64,000 nucleotides of DNA, taken from the NCBI GenBank assembly GCA_004123355.1, contig SCHM01000001.1:4766001-4830000 (forward strand). Direction: 5' to 3'. A program made the translations under genes and the position numbers. Below are positions 48,060 to 59,890 of the stretch, one piece after another. The stretch's first letter is position 1. Each line of letters starts with the position of its first letter. A model generated the notes under the pieces. That model was not told where the DNA came from. It searched no databases and worked only from the letters and a program-made list of their open reading frames with translations. Origin of the DNA: Amphirosellinia nigrospora. Its lineage: Eukaryota; Ascomycota; Sordariomycetes; Xylariales; Xylariaceae.

Positions 48060-51000
48060 ATGTCATCTTACCCCGCGGGTTTCGCCTTGCGGTTGCGTTC
48101 CCTTTTTCCATCGTTAACTTCTCCTAGACCCCGCGTTGTCAGACCCGTGCCGCGTCCTTGTCACAGCCGATTGTTCATCATGAGCCCCAACACCCCGCGC
48201 CAAGACGAGGCGGGATTGCCTCCTGCGCTGCAACGGCAGACCTACCTAAAACCCGTCGAACGGGTGACCGATCAACTAGAGATACCCTCGTTAGATGATC
48301 GGCAGTACCGAGTTGTCCGGCTGTCCAACAATGTCGAGGCGCTTCTCGTTCACGATCCCGAGACCGATAAAGCCAGCGCCGCTTTGGACGTAAACGTCGG
48401 GAACTTTAGCGACGAGGATAGCATGCCAGGCATGGCACATGCCGTTGAACACGTACGTGCGATGCTCTACCTCCCTCGTGCTCGTGCAATTCATCCAAAT
48501 TGATCCGCCGTCACCTAGCTTTTGTTCATGGGTACCAAGAAATACCCCGAGGAGAACGCTTACAACGTCTATCTTTCCTCGCATTCTGGCAGTTCTAACG
48601 CCTACACTGGGGCTACTTCGACCAATTACTACTTCGATATCTCTGCCCGGCCGAGCAATGGCGAAGAACCTTCGGAGACAAATCTATCGCCCTTGCATGG
48701 TGGCCTGGACCGATTTGCGCAATTCTTCATTGAGCCCCTCTTCCTCTCTTCGACATTGGATCGAGAGCTGCGTGCGGTCGACTCAGAAAACAAGAAAAAC
48801 TTGCAGAGCGACCAATGGCGCCTTCATCAGCTGGAGAAATCGCAATCCAATCCCAAACATCCTTATTGTCATTTTTCAACGGGCAATCTAGAGGTACTCA
48901 AGACCATCCCAGAGGCCCAGAATATCGATATACGACAAAAGTTCATCGATTTTCATGCGGAGCATTATTCTGCCAATAGGATGAAGCTTTGTGTATTGGG
49001 GAGGGAACCGTTAGATGTACTAGAAACTTGGGTGGCCGACCTATTTTCAGCCGTGCCGAACAAAAATTTGCCTCAAAATCGCTGGGAAGATGAAGTACCC
49101 TTTAATAAAGACAATCTCGCAATGCAGTGCTTTGCAAAACCAGTTATGGACTCGAGAGAGTTAAATCTCTTCTTCCCTTTCCTGGACGAGGAGAAGCTCT
49201 ATGAGAGTCAGCCAAGCCGATATATCAGCCACTTGATCGGCCACGAAGGGCCTGGAAGTATTATGGCCTATATCAAATCCAAAGGATGGGCGAATTCGTT
49301 GAGTGCTGGCGCATACAACGTATGTCCAGGCACACCAGGGATCTTTGATTGTCAAGTTCGCCTAACCAAGGAGGCAAGCTTACTCACAACGCTAAATATA
49401 GGTAGAATATCGTATACTAACAAAACGCACAGGGCCTCAAAAACTACAAGGAAGTAGTGAAAGTATTTTTCCAGTACATCTCATTACTTCGCCAGACACC
49501 TCCCCAGGAGTGGATCTTTAACGAACAGAAGGAGATGGCCGACGTTGAATTTAAGTTCAAGCAAAAGACGCCTGCTAGTCGCTTCACCAGCAAGATATCT
49601 TCTGTGATGCAAAAACCCTTGCCGAGAGAGTGGCTCCTTAGCGGGCAGAGCCGTCTAAGGAAATTTGAGTCCTCAATGATCGAGAAAGGGATTGGCCTTC
49701 TACGCCCGGATAATATGAGAATGACTATCGTGTCTCGGGACTTCCCTGGAGATTGGGATAAAAAAGAGAAATGGTACGGTACAGAATACAAATCAGAAAG
49801 GATACCGGAGGAATTCCTAGCTGAGCTCTCGAGAGCATTGGAAACCCCACCTGGGGAGCAACTGTCTGCTTTACACTTTGCCGCACAAGAACCAGTTCAT
49901 TCCAACTAAGCTTGAAGTTGAGAAGAAAGAAGTTGAAAAGCCGGCGACAGCACCTCGTGTTATCAGAAATGACCAGATTGCGAGAACTTGGTGGAAGAAA
50001 GATGATACGTTCTGGGTTCCGAAGGCCAGCCTTATCGTTAGCATGAAGAATCCTATTGTTTTTGCATCAGCTAAGAACTCTGTCAAAACAAGACTCTTCA
50101 CCGATCTGGTCCGGGACGCACTCGAAGAGTACTCATATGACGCAGAACTTGCGGGGTTGCAGTACAACGTCACGCTTGACTCTCGCGTTTATTTGTAGAG
50201 GTCTCCGGTTACAACGACAAATTGGCAGTTCTTCTCGAGCAAGTCCTTATCACCATGCGCGACCTTGTTGTCAAGGATGATCGATTTGAGATTATTAAAG
50301 AACGATTAACGCGAGGATACAAGAATTGCGAGCTACAGCAACCGTTCACACAGATCGGAGACTATGTATCCTGGCTTACCTCCGAGCATGATTATGTTGT
50401 GGAGCAACTCTCAGTCGAATTACCTGCAATCACCGCGGAGGATGTTCGATTCTTCCACGCACAGGTCATGTCACAGTTGCATATCGAAGCCTATGTCCAT
50501 GGCAATGTTTACAAGGAAGATTCGCTGAGGTTGACGGATATGATAGAATCAATCCTAAAACCCCGTGTCTTACCCAAGGAAGAATGGCCTATCATGCGCT
50601 CACTCGTATTCCCTCCGGGATCGAACTACCTTTACAAGAAGACTCTTCGGGATCCGGCAAACGTAAACCACTGCCTGGAATACTATCTTCACATTGGCGA
50701 CAAGGGTGATCGTTCGATACGGGCTAAAACGCAGTTGTTGGACCAAATAATTCATGAGCCCGCCTTCGATCAACTGAGAACAAAGAACAGCTTGGGTACA
50801 TTGTTTTTAGTGGTCTTCGAGGATCCGCGACAACATACGGTTTTCGGTTCATCATCCAGAGCGAGAGAACTTCGGAGTATTTAGAATCTCGTATCGATTC
50901 GTTCCTGCAATCCCAAGCCACAGCTTTACGAGAAATGACTGAGGCCAGTTTCGAAAGCCACAAGAGGAGTGTTATTGTCAAACGCCTGGAAAAGTTGAAG

Positions 51001-51431
51001 AACTTGGATCAAGAGACAGGGCGACATTGGGCTCAAATATCGAATGAGTATTATGACTTTGAGGCCGGTAAGTCACTATGGTCGCTGACAGCATGCGGTG
51101 CGACTGTGCACTAACAATATAATTAGCTCAACAGGATGCCGCTCATGTAGGAAAACTCACCAAAGCTGAAATGACCGACTTTTTCCAAGCCTTTATAGAT
51201 CCGACATCACCAACTCGGGCCAAATTAATAGTGCAGCTCATTGCCAGGGTGTTGGCTCCAAACCGGAGAAGACTGATGCCAAAAGAGGAAATAACGGTGC
51301 CGATCTCAAACGGCACGCAGCCTCTTTTGATTACGAGTGTACGAGACTACAAGGCTGGATTGGCGACTACAGCTGGTGCCCGCCCAATTTATGACCTGAG
51401 CGAGTTCGAGGAGCTCGACTCGAAACTCTAG
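48060..51431 (+). CDS. ste23: Insulin-degrading-enzyme-type metalloprotease (Ste23, M16A)
   Basis: M16A enzymes degrade small peptides inside a closed chamber; yeast Ste23 also processes a-factor. The inverted zinc motif HAVEH (HxxEH) ends exon 1 at 48452, directly before an intron (48453-48518), and continues as LLFMGTKKYPEENAY. The third zinc ligand lies in ELRAVDSENKKNLQSD. Conserved HLIGHEGPGS near 49230 and the IDE-type C-terminal half follow. A 59-base intron at 49374-49432 appears to use a GC donor with a TACTAAC branch site, and a last intron follows DFEA near 51068. Two starts are possible: the ATG at 48180 (MSPNTPRQ), matching the usual cytosolic start, and an in-frame ATG at 48060, 40 codons upstream, adding an arginine-rich extension. 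The protein ends SKL, a peroxisomal targeting signal. Three frame slips occur in the second half, one at the G run 50794-50796. Confidence 0.93.
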
Positions 51432-53268
51432 AACCATGATTAGTTGGACTTTTAAGATGAAAGTATGAACACAAAATACGTTCGTGCCGCAATGGTGCAC
51501 AATAACCGTATGTCTGCAGCCGCCACTCGGCTGCCACAAAAAGCCTTAACGACAAAGTCGCACTGAGGCGTTGTCAGGATCGATATGGATGTTTGGGTAA
51601 AATGCACGCAGAGGGTAGGTACGGAATGGTCCTCCGCGTGATGAGAACTTGAGAATATGCTAGATAGAGGCTAGAGGGCGATCACGGGCAGAGGCTTGGA
51701 TGGATTTAAGACATGCGTAAGATTACTAGAACAGGGGTTGTTCACTCTCCCCCATACATGCATGCATGCCCTTTCATGATAGAGAATCAGCACTGGCTAG
51801 AATGAATACGAAAATGAGACATAACTGGATAGAATAATGAGGTGTTGGCCGGTCGTCTCATGCAAAGCGGATAGACTTGGCATTTCTCTTTAAGCTGATC
51901 TGAATCCTAAATCACTCCAGACAGAGGGCACACTATAGCATAGAGACGACTAATGACTGGAGAGTTTCCATGGTGCGCAACGCACTAATGGCAAAATGAA
52001 GACTCAAATAGTATCGACAACTATGTTAGTAATTATTGATCAGATCGGTGTGATGCAGGACTAAACTCAAGGCAAATCTATTATCTGTATGTACCTCAGG
52101 CGGCTCACCGCTTTTCTTTAACTTAGCACTCCTCAATGCTCAGCGTCAGTCTTCTCCTGACCCCGGCTCATGAAACTGTAAATAAATCACCAATAATCAC
52201 AGGTGCTCAGTTAGGAAAACATAAGATATACACCACCAACGGTTAGGGAGCATGCTGTGTGTGTTGTTATCTGCTTTACGGCCACATCGACAAGCACAAC
52301 ATCATGGGCATATACCCTGAGACACAGGTAACGACCACCTAGGCGGGGTGGACAAAAATACCAAATGCAATCTCAGCCTGTTGCAGCACAACATCTCTCG
52401 GTTGTGTTGCAAGCCCTGCTTAGCTCCCACTAGGCGGGCCGTGCTGTTGGTCAAGAGGAAAAGAGAATTACATCGGTGAGGGTTAGGTAAGGCAAGAAGA
52501 AATGAATGACACTGGGTACCTCCCGCCAGCGGCACACGCTTCCCCGCTATTCGCCAAATATTGTATGGTGTACAGTACTTAAACGAAGCGATTACAGTGT
52601 GTAAAGCATCAAGAGACATCCGTTGATACCAGCCCCCCTAGGTATGGTACTTCAGTTTGGCCAATGGCAGTCAAAGCTTCTAGCAGCTGGTTTGCACAGG
52701 CGGGTACCTGATAAGCTTCACACTGTCTTTAAGGTTGCCTTCGCTTCATCTGCAAGTACTGTACTTCACTGCATTGGTGGAGGCTGCGACGTACAGATTT
52801 GTATGTACATGAGTGACTGCCTGAACCGAGAGCTGCTAACACCTACATATAGGGATTATGTACACTACTTTTCAGTTCTACCCAGTCGGGGACCGAAACA
52901 ACCCATACCTTGTACCTACAGCCAGCTTACAACATCTATAGAACTCAACTCTTAAGGTACCGACATAAATTTGACATCCTTTTTTTGTCTATTCGCTCCT
53001 CACCGTAGTCACCTGCCTACCCATGGTGTAGCGCTCTGGAATTGATCTCGCCTGCGCATTAGTCTCTTTTTGAGGAGACTATCACCATCACCACTCTCTC
53101 CCACTCCCACTCCCGCTCCCTCCCACCTCCACCCCCACCAACACCACTACGAATACCGATACCGATACCAAAAATCAGCGCCAAAAACGACATAGGCACT
53201 CGTCACGGCAAGTCCCTGCGCGTGCAGCAGCTGGCGACCCTGGTGACCCGACAGTGTGTTGCCCATTA
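51432..53268. other. Intergenic region
   Basis: No gene is seen in these 1.8 kb. They include the 3' region of the metalloprotease and the promoter of the deubiquitinase. The 53081-53150 part is strongly pyrimidine-rich. Confidence 0.4.
53081..53150 (+). promoter_or_regulatory. Pyrimidine-rich tract upstream of UBP12
   Basis: A 70-base stretch of C and T with CCCACTCCCACTCCC-like units lies about 120-190 bases upstream of the first supported coding sequence. Such CT tracts are common just upstream of transcription starts in filamentous ascomycetes. Its role is inferred from position only. Confidence 0.5.
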
Positions 53269-56200
53269 ACCAGAGCTGCCAGCGCAGCTCGTCGCCAAAA
53301 CGTCTTCCCTAAAGAAACGGAAGATTACACCCCGACCGCCCGCTACAAGAGATGAAGAAGTAGAATCCGTTGATTCGCCGACATCCCCGTCCAGTCTTGC
53401 GAGCAAGATAGTGACCCCAGCTTCTCCTTCTCCTTCGCCTCGCCGAGCTTTGACGTGCTGCCCGCCTCGCCGGCCTACGTTCGCGCCGACTCGCTGCCCC
53501 CCGCCTCGAGCCTCCCTCCCCGACTGCAGACGAACCACTCGGGCTCTCCAGCCCTCGCCGAAGACGGCTCGTCCGTCGCCAGCTCGCCCTCTGGCGCGTA
53601 CGCCGACCTCACCATCCACGACGGCGGCGCCAGCACGCCGGTTCCAGATTTCACCAACCCCAGGGGAACCTCGCCCTTCGCGAAGACCACACACCATCGC
53701 GCCATCATGGGCGGTGCTGCCGAATTCCCAGAACGTGCATCCTCGCCGCTCAAACGCCGTGCTTCGAGCATGGAACCCGATGGCGAATCGCAGGATGCCG
53801 ACGTGGATGTAGACATGCTCAACGTGCCTCCTTCTGACCCAACGTGCACGGATTCGCCCTCCCCCTCGCATCAAAATGTACCGAGCACAACCAACGTCTT
53901 AAAGAACGCCGATAGCCCGCAAGGGGACCCACAGCCCATCACGACAGACTTCAGTATGGTGGCTGCCGATGATGATACAACCCCTGGTACTTCTACAGAT
54001 CTTTCGTTTTTGTATTTTACACGATCCTAGTCTACTAACTTGTCTCAGCATTGCAACTCCCTACATCGACCGAAGCTCACATCAATAGGATTCGCACCCT
54101 AGTCGAACAGTTCAACCAGGTACCTTGTGTGGACGGGCAAGAGTGTTACATCGTGTCGAGACAATGGCTTGCATGCGTGCCACTGGACTCAACGAAAAAA
54201 CAAGCAACCGGCAACCTATCCTCCATTCTACCAGTCGACAATTCAGACATAATAGAAGAGATCATTGATGATCCTTGCGTGGGTAATGGGGTCATCGATG
54301 TATTGAAGAAAAAATTTGTCCGATTGAAGTATGGTTATGGGGAAGAGCATTTCGTCCCATTTCCTCCTGCGGCCTGGGAGCTTTTGATGCAGTGGCCCGG
54401 CCTGAAGGAAGGGCAAATTCCTATTCGCCGTGCTGCTACTGATAATAGTTTGCACCGAGATGGAACAAATGTTCAAATTGAATACCATCCACTTGTGCTC
54501 ACCGTGCACCGCCTCTGGTCTGCTCACAGTCAGGTTCCTGTTGACGCATCTTTAAAGGCGACCAGTCCTCCTCCTCCCAGGCTTGCTCGTAGCAGCAATA
54601 TGAAGTTCCAGGCTTTTCTAAAGCAGGCGAAAGCAATGGCTAAAATCGATCTGGCACAGAGAGTTCGGGTTTGGCATATACCGAATGCTACAGAATCATA
54701 TCCAACAGGTGAAACTATGCCTCCCGGCCAACCCGAAAGTGCTACAGCTTCCAAATCACGGTGGGATCATCTTCTCGTAGATGTGGAATCTTTTACGGAA
54801 CTAGAGAGAAATGCGGACAGACTAATGATTGATTTTGGGGACTTGACCAACGACCCTAACAATAAGTCGGATAAGAAAACCGAATCCAGCCAAACTCTTC
54901 GTTCCTTGGGCATCGCTAAAGACCAGCCTATTGTTCTTGATCCTCATGAGGAGGGTACACAATGGACCTCAAATTATATCCCATCAGATACCACTACGCT
55001 CCCAACACGGACCAGTTCTACCGCCTTGACCGTTCAAAACCACGCAACCCGGGGTGGTGGCCGGACAAGTCCTATATCCTCTGGCGTTGTCACACGTGGT
55101 AGAGCGACCAAGTCTGGGCGGACTCTGGGTGTGTTGGTTTAACTAATCTGGGAAATACGTGCTACATGAATGCCGCACTCCAGTGCCTAAGAAGTGTTGA
55201 GGAGTTGACGAAATACTTTCTAGTTGGAGAGTGGGAAAAGGAATTGAATAAGGCCAACGTCCTTGCCCACAACGGTGATGTTGCCGCTGCCTATGCCCAC
55301 CTGCTCAAGGAAATACACAAAGACCCGCCCCGGGCTCTGTTGCCCCGCGACAGTTTAAGAATACCATTGGTCGTCATGCTCCCCAATTCTCAGGTTACGG
55401 ACAACAGGACTCTCAAGAGTTTCTCGGTTTTCTACTAGATGGTCTACAGGAAGATCTTAGTCGCGTTAAGAAAAAGCCATACATTGAAAAGCCAGACTCC
55501 ACTGACGACATGATTGGTGATCCCGGCGCCATTCGAAAGATGGCCGACGAGGTTTGGGATATTACAAGAAAGCGCGATGACTCGGTCATTGCGGATCTTT
55601 TTACCGGTCTTTACAAGTCAACTTTAGTCTGCCCTGTGTGCGACAAAGTTAGCATTACCTTCGATCCATTTAATAACCTAACCTTACAATTACCAACCGC
55701 AAACAAATGGAGCCACACGGTCAAATTCTTTCCGCTTAACAGTAGGCCCATTGACATAAGGGTTGAGCTAGACAAACATGATAACATTAAGGCTTTGAAA
55801 CACTTCATCTCAACGCGGACGGGCGTTCCAGTTGAGCGGCTTCATGGTTGTGAAGAATGGAACAAGAAATTCTACAAGCACTACCTTGATTCCATGACTA
55901 CAAGCGAGGAGATCACGGGCCGTGACAATGCATGGGTAGTCGAGCTGGAGGCCAAACCCACAAACTATCCCGGCACGGCGACAAAACAGCAGAAGTACCG
56001 TTCTATGCTTGATGACACTCCACCCGCGTCTGTCTCATGGGACGATGCAGATGCAGCACATCTTCTTGTCCCAGTCATTCACCGGAAACCTGGATCCGGA
56101 AAAGGCTACCAATCTCGTAAGTGGGAAAGTGCCTGTATACCTCATTTCATCGTAGTCACTCCGCAGGAGGCAAGAAGCGAAGAGATGATCCGTCGCAAGG

Positions 56201-58463
56201 TTTTAGAAAAAGTCGCAACATTTACAAAGCACCACTTCTTCTCGCGCCCGGACGAATCGGACGCGTCAGAAACCACCGAACCTGAAATAATCGGGCCTAA
56301 TGGCTCCGATACAGCATCGTCTATTGGGGGAAAGGTTGTTGCTCAGTCTGATGGGAGCGAGGATGATATTGTTGATGTGCGAATGATTGACCCATTAGAT
56401 AATAAGAGCACTATTGGAAGGTACGTATGAGCATAATGTTTGCTTGAAGATCAGATACTCACTCTTTCGTCACTAGTCATTCATCCCAAACTCAACTCAA
56501 CAACAGGCGGCCCGCCTGGATGGACCCCGAAATTTTCCTCCCACCTCCATTCCAGAACTTATTTGAGATGGGAATTTGCACAGAAACTTCCAGTCCCATC
56601 CCTACCGGTAACAACAGTATCTCGGACGACAGGGACTACCCTAAGCTCTCAACCCGGATTCCAGCAGAGTCCCCTCTTCAGAGGACCAATTTGATGATAC
56701 GACGAACGGCACAGCTTCAAACGACGATAGCAGTTCGGACGAGGCACCCCGACGTAGCATTGAAATGCCATTGACGCGTATGAACGAAGAAAGCGATGAC
56801 GAGGATGGCTCGCCCATCAAGGTAATCCAATGCCCACTTAGCCAGGCGAATTCACAACAAATCAGTTGCTAATAGATCGGCAGTCAATTGCTCATCGGCC
56901 CAAAACCAATCGTCCCCAAAGAGTAACACGAAGCCCTCTAATGGCCGTAAAAAGATGAAATCGGGACGGCAATATGGCAGCAAAGGCGCGAAAAAGCGTC
57001 TACGTCAGCAGCAGCGTCACCAACAAGAAAAGCAGAATGCAATCAATTTTGAGGATCCTGCCGATCTAGATGATCCTATCCCTGACGGTGGACCACTCAT
57101 TCGGCTGAGGGAAGGTCTTGTTATTGACTGGTCAGAGACTGCATATGAAGAAATATTTGGTGTAGGTGGTTCATTAGAAACCTGGGAGACGTGTGATATA
57201 TTCCCCGACCCGGATCTTGAGAGGGCGCAAGAAGCTCGTGCTAAGCGCCGAAAGCATGGCCTTACTCTAGATGAATGTCTGGACGAATTTGAGGGACGAA
57301 GTACTCTCTGAACAAGATATGTGGTATTGTCCTCGTTGCAAAGAACACCGTCGCGCCAGCAAAAAGCTCGACCTTTGGAAGACACCAGATATACTCGTCA
57401 TCCATCTAAAACGTTTTAGTTCCAGCGGATATCGAAGGGACAAACTGGAAACTCTTGTGGAATTTCCCACGGAGGATCTAGATATCACATCACGTGTGTT
57501 GCAAACTGAGGAAGGAAAGCAAGAAAAGTATGATCTGATTGGGGTCGACTGCCATTATGGAGGACTAGGCGGCGGTCATTACACCGCTTATGCTAAGAAT
57601 TTCCATGATGGACATTGGTATTCTTACAACGGTTAGCCAGTTCATCAATTCCTCTCAGTTCTCCTTATACTAACCGTTCTCAGATTCATCGGTATCGAAG
57701 ACCACTCCAGACCGCATTATCGACTCCTCAGCATACATGTTATTTTATCGCCGACAGTCTGATGTTCCTCTAGGGGGTCACAAGTTGCACAGAATCCTTA
57801 AACGCTTCGAAGATGATGAGGACGATGAGATGTCCGGATTGGGGAAGGTCAGCGTCTCGGCGAAGGCTTCTCCCAGAATGGGTCGTCGAGCGCGTTACAA
57901 GGAGCAGGAGCTTCTCACCAGGCCGGAAATCTTGGTGGGACCTCTAGCACAGCTTCGCTTGTAGCGGAAGATAGAGGTGATGACGATATCCCGCTACTCA
58001 ACAACTCACATTTTCAATCAGGACGAGCTATTGACGAGGACGAAGGAATCGAGCTGGAGGACTCGAGGCCCAGTACACAGCCATTTGCCGGCCTCAACAC
58101 TTGGAATTTCGAAAACATTGAAAATATCCCCACTACCACCGGAGACAGTCCATTTGACTCGGGCGCTGCTTCCGACGAAGCCCAACACGACTCCTCTGGC
58201 GACGAACAGGCGCTAAGCCATGGGGATGACATCGATTCCAGCTTTCCAGGGATGTTAGAGTACAAACTATCACAAATGAGGGAGGATCCCCATCATATCT
58301 AGACCATGCGACAACCGACTGTGTAGAGCAACCTTTATTAACAAACAGGAATAGCATCACACACGAAGTACATGAAATTTTGCCGGACGGTGAACAGGGA
58401 TCGCAATCAGACGATGCAACAGAGATACACCTAGACGACAATGACAAGATCAAGGTCCCTTAG
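53269..58463 (+). CDS. UBP12: Ubiquitin-specific protease, Ubp12/USP15 type
   Basis: This is a large cysteine protease removing ubiquitin from proteins. The N-terminal region is low-complexity and Ser/Pro-rich, with coding from about 53269 ([18 protein letters not shown]); the true start codon could not be fixed. A DUSP domain follows (about 54051-54420, [26 protein letters not shown]). The Cys box is [18 protein letters not shown] with catalytic Cys at 55160-55162. [14 protein letters not shown] is near 55400 and the zinc-binding pair CPVC near 55630. A long acidic insert splits the domain, and the second CPRC pair lies near 57333. The His box is [11 protein letters not shown] with catalytic His at 57577-57579, followed by WYSYND across an intron (57632-57683). 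Another intron is 53987-54048. The frame slips several times; three slips fall at runs one base short (53406, 55127-55129, 55328-55331). Confidence 0.92.
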
Positions 58464-59689
58464 GTGTTTTGCTCATATATGTCAAAAACTTCTGCGTAGA
58501 TTCACTACGTTTTCTACGATGTCTAAACGCCGACATGTATGCATCTGTTTGCCTTCCGGGTAAGCAACATGAGGGAACTAGTGGATAGAAACTAGGCCGA
58601 GGACCCGTCATAGCCCTTTATCGAACAATCACAAGTAGGTCTGACAGGGTTCACCCATTAAAAGAAGAGATGACTTGGCGGTGGCTGGTGCATTGCATCC
58701 TTGGTTGTCACAAATTGGGTCGTGACTGGCCAGACGGGGTTTGGCGTTTTTGTTGTACATAACGTTCTGATAGATTACATGAACATCATTTTTTTCCGGC
58801 GAAATACCTGACGTATTGTTTACATCCAGGCACATGTTTCCAGACACATATTTCTAGGAATATGGTTGCGGTTCATCCGGACCGACTTTTGGTGGGTAGG
58901 CCTTGCTAGGTCATAGCCACGAGGATGTATATATATGTAAATTAGAAAATAGCTGTTACACTTAAGTGTTGGTAGTCTATAAGAACGAGTTGTCTTATAT
59001 TGTATGCATGCCAAGAACACGGGTCTAATGGCACAGACTTGGGGGTATTGAAGATAATACACGCCACACCTTTTTTTTTCCTTTTTAAAAAAAAAAATCA
59101 ATATACATATTATCACAAGAGCTCAGATAGAGGGCTTGGAATTGGTTCGTCAAGATATCTCACGACGACCGCTAAACGGACCGTCTAATTGCCTCGTCTG
59201 CTATTCCCATTTCAACCCAACCTCAAACCTTCGGCCCCCGCGGGCTCTTCGTCTACCTCAAGATATTAAGACAAATTGAGTAAATAAGCAACTACAGCGC
59301 CACAGGGGCCATGAAAATCTAAGTTCTCTATTCTCCAAGAGGGAGGATTTGGTGCCCTTTTATGCCCAGAATTCTCCTCTCTTTTCCTACAGCTTCGTGG
59401 ACCTCCGCCGACCCAAGGAGAGACCTGTGTAGCCGGAGACTAAGTGTCTCGGTGTTCGAGTTCAGCTTCGGTGTCTGCTTAAGACTCACGTACGACTGCC
59501 TCAGCCTTAGAGGGTATAGTGTTTAGCGAGCTCCGTGCCAGATCCGTGTGACACTGTTCCTGTACTGGATCCGTATAACACATGTTGAAGCAAGCACGAA
59601 ATAGTTTCCTGTGGTCTCGACTCATCTACTCATCTTCCCTTGGAACGTATCGTGAAAAAAATATGAAAAGAGGTAGAGCAACGATAGAG
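58464..59689. other. Gene-poor region downstream of UBP12
   Basis: No gene is recognised. A T run and adjoining A run (59071-59098) are the most obvious low-complexity feature. The part from about 59200 on becomes repeat-like and may belong to the same decayed element as the repeat copy that follows. Confidence 0.4.
59071..59098. repeat. Homopolymer T/A tract
   Basis: A run of T's interrupted by CC, then a run of A's. It forms a potential hairpin and is likely to be sequenced poorly. Confidence 0.9.
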
Positions 59690-59890
59690 GCTTCTTGAGA
59701 TACTCAGCCAGGTAGTTAGTTTACATCAGTCTTCATAATAAGGGAGGCTGGGGACCCTGTGATATGTAGAGTAGGTCATTCATACTCGCTGTTGCGCGTG
59801 AAGGCCTCTGAAACTACCTCTGGAAGTATAATATGGCCATATACAGATAGGGTCCTTGTCTTCTTCGTATACATTGCCTTATGACAATAG
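59690..59890 (+). repeat. Degenerate dispersed repeat, copy 2
   Basis: The segment aligns with 16740-16910 on the same strand: CCCTGTGATAT, TAGGTCAT, CTGTTGCGCG and CTCTGAAACTA are shared in the same order, then ATATACAGA. It has no coding sequence. The flanks (from about 59390) are also repeat-like but have no clear partner in the window. Confidence 0.6.

Noticed and set aside
53266-53874. Long minus-strand open frame opposite the UBP12 N-terminus
   Set aside because: GC-rich low-complexity shadow of the Ser/Pro-rich coding strand, with no recognisable motif.
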